From assembly GCA_036873135.1 (NCBI GenBank), contig JAPTYO010000022.1:2848979-2912978 (forward strand): DNA of 64,000 nt. The letters run 5' to 3'. The position numbers were made by a program, and so were the translations under genes. The stretch is from Clarkia xantiana subsp. parviflora (Eukaryota; Streptophyta; Magnoliopsida; Myrtales; Onagraceae). The notes under the pieces were generated by a model. That model did not search any database. It had not been told where the DNA came from and worked only from the letters and a program-made list of their open reading frames with translations. This document shows positions 23,161 to 32,560 of this stretch, piece after piece (positions within the stretch are counted from its first letter, which is position 1; each line of letters begins with the position of its first letter).

Positions 23161-26116
23161 CATGACATTTCTTCAAGTGTTCACCACTGAAAGAATGCTT
23201 CAATACCTTGCCATCGAGGTCTTCCAACCTATACGCATTTGGAGCTGGAATCCCCACGACCTTATAAGGTCCTTCCCATTTTGGCGACATCTTGTTGATC
23301 CGATCCAAAAGGGTGAACTCGTTCCGACGCCAAACCAGCTCTCCGACAAAGAACTGTCGGGACTTAACTCGCCGATTGTAATATCTGGCCGTCGCCAAAC
23401 GCATTCGAGCCTGGACTTCATCGGCATCCCGCCTCTTTTCCTCGAGCAAGTCCAATTCCAGACGTCTCATTTCATCATTCGTTAAAGGCTCGTAGTACCT
23501 CATCCGATGGGACGCCACAGCTATTTCCACGGGAGCAACTGCCTCCGTGCCATAAACAAAGCCAAACGGAGTCTCCCCAGTTGATCGTTTGGGTGTCGTT
23601 CTAACAGCCCAAAGCACATTTTCCGGCTCGTTCAGCAATTTGCCTTTCAAGGCATAGACCCTTTTCTTCAGGCCATCCATCACGATTTTGTTGGCTGACT
23701 CCACCTGTCCATTAGTTTGAGCATGATGGACAGAGGATGTCCGATGCTCGATATTCAGCTCTTCCAGATACTCCTTCACTTGAGCCCTGTTAAACGGAGG
23801 ACCATTATCGCTGATCAACACCTTAGGAATCCCGTATCTGGATATAATATGGGTCTGGAGAAACTTGACGATTTGGTTCCCCGTTGTCTTGGCCAATGCC
23901 TTAGCTTCTATCCATTTTGAGAAATAATCAATGGCTACAAGCAAATATTTACACTGACCTTGTGCTTGTGGGAGGGGTCCCACCAAGTCGATACCCCACT
24001 GCGCGAAGGGCCAAGCACTCTTGATGGACGTCAGATTAGCAGCCGGAGCCACGATATTCGGGGCATACCTCTGGCACGCGTCACAAGATCGGACTAACAT
24101 CGTCGCCTCCTTGCTCATCGAAGGCCAGTAATAGCCCAAATTCAGCACTTTCCTCGCAATGGATCGGGCCCCTTCGTGACAAGCCGCGACCCCTTCGTGC
24201 ACCTCCCTAAAGATCCGATTTACGTCGGGCTCAGCCACGCAATTCAAGTAAGGAGTTGAGAACCACCCCTTTTTGTATAGCTGATTGTCCACCACCACGT
24301 AATTAACCGCGATTCGACGTATCCTGTCAGCTACTGCTTCATCATCGGGGACTGCCCCCGTGGTCAGATACGCGACTATTGGGGTCATCCAAGTGGGCTC
24401 CTCCTCCGATTCTGCTTCAATGGCACACACCTCCGATGGATCGGTGGTCGACAAGATCACCTTCTCCAAGAAGTGTACCTTCCGATTTTCCTCGAGGGGT
24501 GCCCCCAAGGCAAATTTGCTCAAGGCATCCGCTTCCGCATTTTCCTCCCTCGGGATTGCCTCAATATCAAAACTTTTGAAACTCTCCTTCAAGACTTGCA
24601 CCTCGCGAAGGTACTTTCTCATCATCGGGCTCTTTGCCTCATATCGTCCTTGGACTTGATTCACAATCAGGCCAGCGTCACATTTCACCCTTGAGTGACC
24701 AACCCCCGTACCTTTGGCAATTTTGAGGCCTGTGGTAAGAGCCTCATACTCAGCTTCATTGTTGGTGGCCCTAAACGTTAAGGCCAAAGCATATCGAAGG
24801 GGCTCGCCTCCTCCAGGTGGTATCAATACGAACCCTGCTCCTGATCCGTCTGAACTCGAAGAGCCATAAGTGTACATTTCCCAAGTATTTTCCTCATTTG
24901 GCTGTTCTGATTGCTCTGCCATTTCTGGTTGCTCTGCTATCGGGACCTCCATAGTTGCCCCCTCTACAGGGCCCGCTTCTTCCAGATCGGGGGCTGTAGA
25001 CTCTGCTATGAAATCCGCCAACGCCTGACCTTTAATAGTCGTTCTCGGAGCAAAGTGAATGCGGAACTCACTAAGCTCAACTGCCCATTTCACTAATCTC
25101 CCCGACGCATCAGGTCGGTTCAAAAAATGCTTCAAAGGCTGATTCGTCAACACATTAATCTCATGCGCATGGAAGTAAGGCATCGGCTTCCGAGCAGTAA
25201 TGTTCAACGCAAAAAAATACTTCTCAACGGCGGGATAATTCATTTCAGATTTGGCAAACGCCTTGCTTACATAATAAACGGAGACTTGGTTACCCTCGAC
25301 AATCTTCACTAACACAGAGCTAATAGCAAACTTAGAAACAACCAAATATAGATAGAGCGGCTCGCCTGGGATCGGTTTCGCCAATGGTGGGAGGGTGCGG
25401 AGATGCTGCTTGAGTGCCTGGAATGCCTCTTCACACTTGGCAGTCCACTCAAACTTCTTATTGGCCCTCAACACTTCAAAAAATGGCATGGATCGGTCGC
25501 TTGCCTTAGACAGGAAGCGATTCATTGCAGCTAGTCGGCCATTCAGCACTTGCACCTCCCGATGATTTGTCGGAGACTGCATCTCCTCGATTGCCCTCAG
25601 CTTCTCGGGATTCACCTCAATTCCCCTTTGGCTTACCATAAAGCCCAAAAACTTCCCCGAGTGCACTCCAAAGGCGCACTTGGCTGGGTTCAAACGAACT
25701 TGATGAAGCCTCATCCGCTCAAACGCCACCGCCAAGTTGCTTACATGATCTTCGGCCTGTCGGGACTTCACCAGCATATCGTCCACGTAAGCCTCCATGG
25801 TTTTCCCCATCATGTCCCCGAACAGCTTGTTCACCATCCTTTGATAAGTTGCCCCGACATTAATCAATCCAAAGGGCATGACATCGTAGTGATAGATGTC
25901 ACTATCACCATAAAAGGCAGTGTGGGGGGCATCCTCCTTAGCCATCTTGATCTGATTATAGCCAGAGTAAGCATCCATTAAGCTCAGCAATTCATGTCCC
26001 GACGTAGCATCCACCAACTGGTCGATCCTCGGTAGCGGGTAACAATCCTTCGGGCAAGCCTTATTCAAGTCGCGGAAATCAACACACATCCGCCATTTCC
26101 CATTGCTCTTCTTCAC
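23156..26116 (-). CDS. pol: T1 Pol: reverse transcriptase, two RNase H domains, integrase (986 aa)
   Basis: This is the main pol frame of a Tat-type Gypsy element. RT: KWRMCVDFRDLNKACPKD, MPFGLINVGATYQRMV, YVDD at residues 110-113. A degenerate Gypsy RNase H follows (about 250-370). A second RNase H of the archaeal type (about 412-540) has lost its first catalytic Asp: YTYGSSS at residue 417 (codon at 24866-24868), where T2 has YTDGS. E456, D480 and D530 remain. Integrase: zinc finger H640, H647, C678, C681; catalytic D710, D770, E806 with 35 residues between the last two. Upstream, the frame is cut from gag-pro by stops at 26147-26149 (TGA) and 26141-26143 (TAG). The ATG at 26116 is therefore only the first Met after the breaks, not the native start. 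Confidence 0.85.
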   Translation of the reverse strand: MKKSNGKWRMCVDFRDLNKACPKDCYPLPRIDQLVDATSGHELLSLMDAYSGYNQIKMAKEDAPHTAFYGDSDIYHYDVMPFGLINVGATYQRMVNKLFGDMMGKTMEAYVDDMLVKSRQAEDHVSNLAVAFERMRLHQVRLNPAKCAFGVHSGKFLGFMVSQRGIEVNPEKLRAIEEMQSPTNHREVQVLNGRLAAMNRFLSKASDRSMPFFEVLRANKKFEWTAKCEEAFQALKQHLRTLPPLAKPIPGEPLYLYLVVSKFAISSVLVKIVEGNQVSVYYVSKAFAKSEMNYPAVEKYFFALNITARKPMPYFHAHEINVLTNQPLKHFLNRPDASGRLVKWAVELSEFRIHFAPRTTIKGQALADFIAESTAPDLEEAGPVEGATMEVPIAEQPEMAEQSEQPNEENTWEMYTYGSSSSDGSGAGFVLIPPGGGEPLRYALALTFRATNNEAEYEALTTGLKIAKGTGVGHSRVKCDAGLIVNQVQGRYEAKSPMMRKYLREVQVLKESFKSFDIEAIPREENAEADALSKFALGAPLEENRKVHFLEKVILSTTDPSEVCAIEAESEEEPTWMTPIVAYLTTGAVPDDEAVADRIRRIAVNYVVVDNQLYKKGWFSTPYLNCVAEPDVNRIFREVHEGVAACHEGARSIARKVLNLGYYWPSMSKEATMLVRSCDACQRYAPNIVAPAANLTSIKSAWPFAQWGIDLVGPLPQAQGQCKYLLVAIDYFSKWIEAKALAKTTGNQIVKFLQTHIISRYGIPKVLISDNGPPFNRAQVKEYLEELNIEHRTSSVHHAQTNGQVESANKIVMDGLKKRVYALKGKLLNEPENVLWAVRTTPKRSTGETPFGFVYGTEAVAPVEIAVASHRMRYYEPLTNDEMRRLELDLLEEKRRDADEVQARMRLATARYYNRRVKSRQFFVGELVWRRNEFTLLDRINKMSPKWEGPYKVVGIPAPNAYRLEDLDGKVLKHSFSGEHLKKCHV

Positions 26117-26146
26117 CAGAACCGGGTTGGCGACCCAAGTCTAGAA

Positions 26147-26440
26147 TCAGAGCTCCTTGATAAATCCAGCATCGAGCAACCTGCCCACCTCCTGCTGGAT
26201 CGCGATCCTCTTGTCTGCGCCCATCAGACGCCTTTTCAGCGCGATAGGCTTGATCGCGGGATCAATCTTCAACTCATGCACAATCACATCGGGGCTGATT
26301 CCTGGCATGTCACTCGGGGACCAGGCAAACAGCTCCTTGAACTCCTTCAGCAGCTTAATCAATTCTCGGGCCCTCTCGTCAGACAGGGCGGACCCGATTT
26401 TCACCTTCCTCTGACCCAAACTCTTCTCTGGGATTAGCAT
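26147..26440 (-). pseudogene. T1 protease-RT linker and RT N-terminus, between two breaks
   Basis: The frame holds KVKIGSALSDERARELIKLL, FKELFAWSPSDMPGI, HELKIDPAIKPI and ends GFIKEL before TGA. It joins pol in frame except for the TGA and a TAG two codons later. Against T2 (39410-39480) about 46 bp are missing near 26414-26430, which shifts the frame relative to gag-pro, so both frames overlap at 26379-26440. T2 reads through this region without a shift. Confidence 0.75.
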
Positions 26441-28655
26441 CTGTCTGGAGGATAGTCATAGCTTCCCGTCTTCTCCTTCGGGTGGCATTAACATAACACT
26501 TCCTGGAAGCCACCTGGTCACCCTTGACCTCCCCGACTCCGTGGTCAGTCGGGAACTTCATCTCCTGGTGAACAGTCAAGGCAACTGCCATCAGCGGGTT
26601 GATGGTAGTTCTCCCGATAATCGCATTATAGGCCCCCGCGGACTCAACCACCACGAACTCCACATTCCTCCTCTCCGCTTTCCACCCACTACCGAACTCC
26701 ACTGGTAAGGTGATCATTCCCAGCGGATAGGAGGTAAAACCAGAGAATCCAACCATCGGGAAGTTCACCTGCTTCAGATCCTTCTTCGTTTTCCCCATGG
26801 CCTCCAGCGCATCCATAAACAGAATATCGGAGGAGCTCCCTCCGTCGATCAAAATTCGCTTCATCTCGTACCCATCCACGTCCAGGGTCACGACCAAAGC
26901 ATCATCGTGTGGAGTCTTCACACCTACCAGGTCCTCCGCTGAAAAGGAAATCACCATCTCTTCCTTCGCGGTCCAGGATCGGGACCTCTTGCCCAACACT
27001 ACAGCAGCGGAAATTTTAGAGGCATACACCTCCCGAGAGGCTGTAGTATCACCTCCTGCTGCCAATCCTCCATGAATCACATTAATGGTGCCCCGCTTCT
27101 CCTTACGGACACCAGAAGACTCCGGCTCGGACTTCTTCTTCCTTGGGGACCGATCGCGGGATCGGGAACGGGACCGCGATCGAGATCGGGAGCGGGACCG
27201 ACAGCGCCTTTCAGCCACAAACTCCTTAAGTTTTCCCTTCTGGATCAGCTTTTCGATCTCCTTCTTCAACTCCCGAAAATGGTTAGTGTCCTGACCGCTG
27301 GCGCGATGGAACCGACAGTAACGATCGTTGCGAGCTCCCAAAAATTCTCCTTCCTTCTTCGGGAGGTACCTGGAGATACCCTGTCGATCCATCACCGTTA
27401 GCACGTCAGCCATAGAACTATTGAGAGGAATGTGATGATCCTCCCGCTTGTCCTTCCTCGGGGGACGCCTGTCCTCTCTTCGATCAGAGCGGCCTCGACT
27501 CCGACTGCCCTCGGTTTTGTCCTTCCACTTATGATCGTCCAATGGTTTGAACGACTGCTTCCCCTTATTTTCCTTCGGAGGATCAAGCTCTCCAGCAGCT
27601 ATCTTCGAATCCTGCACATCGATTTGCTGCTTTACCCTCGTCTGCAACGCCTCCATGCTCCACACGGCCTTCGCGGCCACGCTGTGCATCAGGTCGGAAC
27701 CATAGGGGGCTGTCAGGTTCCGAAGGAAGGTGCGGATAGTCTCTCCCTCCGATATCTCCTCATCGATCTCGGCCACACTAGCAGTGTACCGCTGGTAATA
27801 ATGCGCCAGCGACTCGTCGGGCCTCTGCACCACCTGGGCCAGGGACCTCACGCTCTTCAAGAGGCGCCGACGACCCTGGTACTGCTGAATAAAACGGTCG
27901 TGCATATCAGCCCAGCTGGAGATGCACCTTGGGGACAGGCTGAAGAACCACGTCAGGGCCCTTTCTCTGAATGTGGCTGGGAACAGCACACACACAGTAT
28001 CATCATCGGGGGCTCTGCCCAGACAGGCCATTACATGCTTCTGAACGTGGCGAACTGGATCTCCCTCGCCATCATACTCCTTAATCGTGGGGATACCCAG
28101 CCCTGGCGGGGCGAGGGTGTCTATCAATCGGAGAACAAAGGGGTGGGTGGATCGATCCCTCAGTTCCGACATCATCTGCTTCTGGTCCCCCATGCAGATG
28201 TTCACGATCTTCACCACCTGGTCGGGGGTGATGGGACCATTAAGGGGAATGGTCCTATGCTGCACCGGTCCAGGCCCATCGATCACAAATCGCTCCGACT
28301 GAGCGGGCTCCTTGCCCTTGTCCCGGTTTCTAGGTTGGGCCTCCTGCACATTCCGAACCTCAGGCACCTCCTCCTTCTTCTTGGCAGCCTCTCTCCGCTC
28401 TAGGAGAGCCTCCATGGCCTCCAACTTCGTCAGGTCCGCGTTTGGAGGAGCATCCTCCTCCCTATTCTCTTGGTGTTGAGCAGTATCCTCAAGAACTTCA
28501 TCGTGCCCCCCTGTTCGGGACACCTCAGCAGGGAGATTTTGGTCCACAACATGCTCTGGCGGCCCTGAATTCAGAGTTCCAGCAGGGTGACGGGAACCAC
28601 CAGATTGTCCTTGCTTTTTCTGCTTGCCAGCCGCCATTGAACGAGTAGAAGTCAT
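26379..28655 (-). CDS. gag-pro: T1 Gag-protease polyprotein (758 aa)
   Basis: The protein starts MTSTRSMAAGKQ. A retrotransposon gag domain lies in the middle N-terminal half: RALTWFFSLSPRCISSWADM, FIQQYQGRRRLLKSV, RPDESLAHYYQRYTA, ISEGETIRTFLRNL. A CHHC-type zinc knuckle is damaged here (YCRFHRASGQDTNHF against YCRFHRGNGHDTNHC in T2: His to Gln and Cys to Phe). An RS-dipeptide run follows (27150-27215), RSRSRSRSRSRSRDRSP. The aspartic protease carries LIDGGSSSDILF and AYNAIIGRTTIN. The frame is open from the first Met. The last residues after about 26440 are out of frame because of the deletion noted next to it. Gag would assemble particles; the protease would cut the polyprotein. Confidence 0.85.
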   Translation of the reverse strand: MTSTRSMAAGKQKKQGQSGGSRHPAGTLNSGPPEHVVDQNLPAEVSRTGGHDEVLEDTAQHQENREEDAPPNADLTKLEAMEALLERREAAKKKEEVPEVRNVQEAQPRNRDKGKEPAQSERFVIDGPGPVQHRTIPLNGPITPDQVVKIVNICMGDQKQMMSELRDRSTHPFVLRLIDTLAPPGLGIPTIKEYDGEGDPVRHVQKHVMACLGRAPDDDTVCVLFPATFRERALTWFFSLSPRCISSWADMHDRFIQQYQGRRRLLKSVRSLAQVVQRPDESLAHYYQRYTASVAEIDEEISEGETIRTFLRNLTAPYGSDLMHSVAAKAVWSMEALQTRVKQQIDVQDSKIAAGELDPPKENKGKQSFKPLDDHKWKDKTEGSRSRGRSDRREDRRPPRKDKREDHHIPLNSSMADVLTVMDRQGISRYLPKKEGEFLGARNDRYCRFHRASGQDTNHFRELKKEIEKLIQKGKLKEFVAERRCRSRSRSRSRSRSRSRDRSPRKKKSEPESSGVRKEKRGTINVIHGGLAAGGDTTASREVYASKISAAVVLGKRSRSWTAKEEMVISFSAEDLVGVKTPHDDALVVTLDVDGYEMKRILIDGGSSSDILFMDALEAMGKTKKDLKQVNFPMVGFSGFTSYPLGMITLPVEFGSGWKAERRNVEFVVVESAGAYNAIIGRTTINPLMAVALTVHQEMKFPTDHGVGEVKGDQVASRKCYVNATRRRRREAMTILQTDANPREEFGSEEGENRVRPV

Positions 28656-28674
28656 TTTTGCTTTTCGTTACGTT

Positions 28675-28692
28675 TCCCACAGACGGCACCAA
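28675..28692 (-). other. T1 primer-binding site
   Basis: The minus-strand sequence directly after the 5' LTR is TTGGTGCCGTCTGTGGGA, a Tat/Athila-type PBS. T2 has TTGGCGTCGTCTGTGGGA at 41779-41796. I do not assign the tRNA. Confidence 0.75.
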
Positions 28693-29418
28693 TGTTGGAT
28701 CACGGTTGGAACTCCGGTACGGTCTTTGATGGAAATCCGAAATCCTTCGCTCCACGTAATCCTGCAAGAAGGGAATAGACCGGGCGGTGACCCAGAATCC
28801 CTCTCCGATGCTTAAATGAGAATCTCGTGGCAGGCAAGGCAAACAAAAGTACCAATGTGTGAATGTGTATCTTTGATCTGAGGTAACTTCCTCATTTATA
28901 TAGGAGAGGAGTTACCCCAGTTACCTGATGAACTGCCAGGGCAGTTAGCCCACGCTCCGCTTATCTCGGCCACGTTCCGCTTATCTCGGCCACGTTCCAC
29001 TTATCTCGGCCAGTTGCCAACGTTCCGCTTATCTCGGGCCACTCCCCCACTACTCTGATAGTGATCGTGTTTCTCGGCCTCAACCTCTGATAGCAAGTCC
29101 CGACCAATATCGGGGACTCCAGAGTTATCTCATTAGGTCACCGCTCGGGGCCCCTCGTCATCGTGACAGGGCCAACATCCTCAGGGATTCAACATCGGGG
29201 CCTACTTAAAGGCATATCATCGGGGCCTACTTAAAGGCATCTCATCGGAAGCGTCCAGCTCGCATATCGGGACCGACCGCGTCGGGACCCTTCACCATCG
29301 GGACCCCTCTTGTCGGGACCCTTCGCATTGGTCTTCTTGACCTCTTTTAGGGCCCAGTGGGCCTATTCACCGTTTACTCGTCGTTAAAGGGCTTAACGGC
29401 TATAGCGAAACCCCATCA
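28693..29418 (-). repeat. T1 5' LTR
   Basis: It is homologous to 21469-22187 with several substitutions and small indels by eye. The target duplication ACTAT follows at 29419-29423. Confidence 0.9.
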
Positions 29419-29505
29419 ACTATCAATATATCTAGATAATTAATAGGTTTAAAGAGATTATTGATAGATTTAGTTACCTAAAAGATTAAGAAAATGTATT
29501 GTCAG

Positions 29506-31021
29506 TGTAAACACTCGATTTTGACCCGGACGTAACGACGTTACACATGATACGGCAAATTCCGGACGCGTCAAGCCACAAAGTCTCCAAAAATGCTCAA
29601 GGGCACATTAGGGAAACTATTATAAAATATATTTTAAATTATTTCGAATTTATTTAATATTTTCGGAATTTTTAAAATATATATATAATAATTAGTTTTT
29701 TTATTTTAGAAAATTATCTGTAAGATATTTATCTCCAGATATTATTTTTTATTCAAAAAAAATAATTATCTGTAAAGATAAATATCCTTAGGAATATTCG
29801 CTAGAATAATTATCTGTTAGCATTTTTTATTTGAATTTTATCTGTAATCTAGACTAGGTTTTTAGTATAAATAGGGGTCTAGGTTTACATTGTAAAGGAC
29901 ACAGAAAAAACACCACAAAAAGCAATAATACACTATTCACCGGGATCCGTGCGATTTTCGTCCTCTAGTGCTCAGAAAAACTTAATTTATTTTTATTTTA
30001 TTTTTTTGGTGTTGTCTTCTCCCCGCTGCAGCCGCCGGCCGGCCTCGCCGGTGGCCCCTCCAGCCACATCGATGGCCCCTCCGCTCTGACCACCCACCAG
30101 ATCTGGCCGCCACGCCGGCCGCCCTGCTCTCTTTCTCTCTCTCTCTCTCTCTCTAAAGAATTTCGCCGGCCAAACCTGACTGTGGCCAAGCCACCGCTGC
30201 CGTTCGCCAGGCCACCGCCCTACGTCGTCTCAGAGCTCCGCCCGGCGTTCGCCACGACGCACTCCGGCCACTCCCTCCGTCATCACCGCCCTGCGCCACC
30301 CCGAGCCATCCGAAACCTCGCCCCCCACCCTGCTGCCTGGCTCCCTAGCCGTCCCGTTCGTCCACGCCGAGCCCTTCGCCGTCCGCCCATCACCCAGCCG
30401 GAGCCCTTCCCTGCAGCCACCGGCGAAATTCCGGCACCTCCGCCTCAGCTCCTGTGCCGTCCGCTCTTCAATCTTCTGTCGAAGGTGATTTCTGATTATT
30501 ATTTTTAATTAATTAGTTAATTAATTATTATTATTATTATATTTATTATTATTATGTTATTATTATTATTATTATGTTATTATTATTATTATGGTATTAA
30601 TCATATTTATGTTTAAATAATAAAAATTTAATTGATTTAGGTTAATTAAAAATTTGATTATTTAAGTTGTGTTATGTGAATATGTTAATTTGTATTTTTT
30701 AACAAAAAAATTGTTCGATAGTTTTATTAGGTTTTATTTTGTTTTTTAGTCCATTTAGGGTATTAATTAATAAATAAATTGGCAAATTAAGTGAATTGAG
30801 TACCGAAAGGGCGTAATTAAAAATCATATTTTTAATTCGTAATAGAACCCCCGAACTCGAATGTCTAATCGTAGACCGATTTTATACCTAGGTGTTTAAT
30901 TCGTTATTCGCTTAGGTAATTTAGGATTCTAGTTAGCCTTAATTAACTAGTGGCGACTCTATTTCAAAATTGCACGTTTTTCAAAACGTAATCCGCCTTA
31001 GGTCAGATTTTAGGTCCGACA
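29506..31021 (+). repeat. L 5' LTR (1516 bp)
   Basis: It begins TGTAAACACTCGATTTTGACC and ends AGGTCCGACA. A TATA box (TATAAATA, 29866-29873) is followed by AT-rich DNA, then a GC-rich, CT-repeat part (30000-30490) and (TTA)n runs (30510-30600). ORFs in the GC-rich part (for example 30182-30508) occur in both LTRs but are repeat and low-complexity DNA, not supported genes. Confidence 0.9.
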
Positions 31022-31022
31022 A

Positions 31023-31289
31023 TTTGGCGACTCTGCTGGGGAAGTTTTAGAGGGTTCGGGCTCTTTATATTTGCTTATTTTCCATGTTTTATTTTTTATT
31101 CATATTTGACTTTGTTATTCTAACTTGATTGTTTTTGTGTAATTTCAGGTGTGGAGTTAATTTTTTATGACTGACTATTTTTCTTTGTTGGATTATGCAT
31201 TATATGTATTTGCACACACCACTTTAGTGTAATGTCCAAAACGCCTAAAACCCAGGGCGACTAGGAACCCCGGAGGTTTAGTACGGTAC
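31023..31289 (+). other. L primer-binding site and leader up to the T2 insertion
   Basis: The PBS is TTTGGCGACTCTGCTGGGGA. The rest is a T-rich leader with an acceptor-like TTTCAG at 31143-31148. No gene is seen. The last five bases GGTAC (31285-31289) are the T2 target duplication. Confidence 0.7.
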
Positions 31290-32005
31290 TGTTGGATCAC
31301 GGTGGAACTCCGGTACGGACTTTGACGGCAATCCTAGCTCCTTTGCTCCACGCAATCCTGCAAAAGGGGATAGACCGGGCGGTGACCCAGAATCCCTCTC
31401 CGATGCTTAAATGAGTGCCCAATACGAACTGGCAAGCAATAATCTCAGAGTATGTAATTCCACGTAAGTGTTCTGAGGTGACCTCTTGCCCTTTTATAGG
31501 CGAAGAGATGCCTCAGGTACCTGGTGAACCGTTAGGGATGGTTAGCCCGTATCCCGCATATCTCGGATGTGATCCCGCCTATCTAGGCCATGATCTCGTG
31601 TATCTCGGCCACGCCCCGCGTATCTCGGCCACGCTCCGTGTATCTTAACCACGTTCCGCGTATCTCGGCCACGCCCCGCGTATCTTGGCCTTATCCTCTG
31701 ATAACGAGTCCCGACTCCTGTCGGGGACTCCAGAGTTGTCTCGTTGTGTCACCGCTCGGGGCCCCTCGTCATCGTGACAGGTCCTATCATTCTCAGGGAT
31801 TTATCATCGGGGCCTACTTAAAGGCTTCTCATCGGGAGCTTCCAGCTCAACTGTTGGGACCGACTCTGTCGGGACCTTTCATCTTCGGGACTCCCTTCGT
31901 CGGGACCCTTCTCCTAGGTCATCTTGACCTTCATTTTGGGCCTGGTGGGCCTGTTTGCCGTCTCCTCCCCGTTAAAGGGCCTGACGGCTGTAATCGAACC
32001 CATCA
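31290..32005 (-). repeat. T2 3' LTR
   Basis: On the plus strand it runs from TGTTGGATCACGGTGG to GAACCCATCA. It holds a row of CGCGTATCTCGGCCACG words (31600-31690). A minus-strand TATA box (CCTATAAAAGGG) lies at about 31490-31500. The polypurine tract complement TTTGCCCCCAAG follows at 32006-32017. Confidence 0.92.
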
Positions 32006-32389
32006 TTTGCCCCCAAGACATGAGGGACTTTTAGTTCGTCGTGTCTTCCAACTTTCGACCTTCCGATACTGGAATCGGGGATCTTTCCCTTGGTTCAGTC
32101 ACTCAATTATCAGTCTTCTCCTTCACGTTTCCTCAATGTTTTGTAGATAACTGTTAAATCCTAGGGGTCTCCTCGGTTCCCCAGTTCATTAAATGCAGTG
32201 GATAGTGAAGCGACGTTTTCAGCCCACGTGCCTGATTTTTCGCGCCTGTCCTTTTCTGAAAAGTGCTTTTCGGGCCGTTTCATCATTACGTCTGTTGTCC
32301 TTCTGCACGTTTCATCTCAACGGTCCAGATTAAGACTCTTCGACTTCGACGACTCGGATCGAAGTGTCCCTTCAACTGTCTTCTTCGCC

Positions 32390-32396
32390 TATAAAA
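32390..32396 (+). promoter_or_regulatory. TATA box of the T2 antisense gene
   Basis: TATAAAA lies in the context TTCGCCTATAAAACCCT, 171 bp before the ATG. T3 has the same context at 60194-60200, 169 bp before its ATG. The box lies outside the LTR on the strand opposite to gag-pol, so the gene has its own promoter. Confidence 0.7.
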
Positions 32397-32560
32397 CCCT
32401 AGCCATGGTCATAATTTAACTTTTACCGTTTACGAATTCTCAAAAGCTCTCTGCAATTTCTGTGAACTCAAGTTCAAGCTCTGTAATTTCGAAGGTCTTA
32501 GAGTTTCTCCGATCAGCTTTCCGGCGACGCCTCGTTCATCTCTTCAACCTCTACTTCATC

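Larger units (their letters stand above)
21469..29418 (-). mobile_element. T1: Tat-type Ty3/Gypsy element with internal deletion
   Basis: The 7,950-bp element lies on the minus strand with TSD ACTAT (21464-21468, 29419-29423). Its LTRs are 28693-29418 (5') and 21469-22187 (3'). They differ at a noticeable number of positions by eye, so T1 is older than T2. The PBS complement is TCCCACAGACGGCACCAA (28675-28692) and the polypurine tract complement TTTGCCCCCAAG (22188-22199). It encodes gag-protease and pol but has lost about 2.7 kb near 22475, removing most of the antisense gene. It is inserted in the family A internal region. Confidence 0.9.

Noticed and set aside
27432..28403. 323-aa plus-strand ORF, and similar ORFs at 25550-25981 and 37706-38176
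   Set aside because: They lie opposite to well-supported gag-pol domains and are GC-driven shadows; no motif of their own.
30182..30508. Pro/Arg-rich ORFs in the GC-rich part of the L LTR (also 49226-49783) and at 20055-20475
   Set aside because: They occur inside LTR sequence, overlap in several frames and differ by indels between the two L LTRs.
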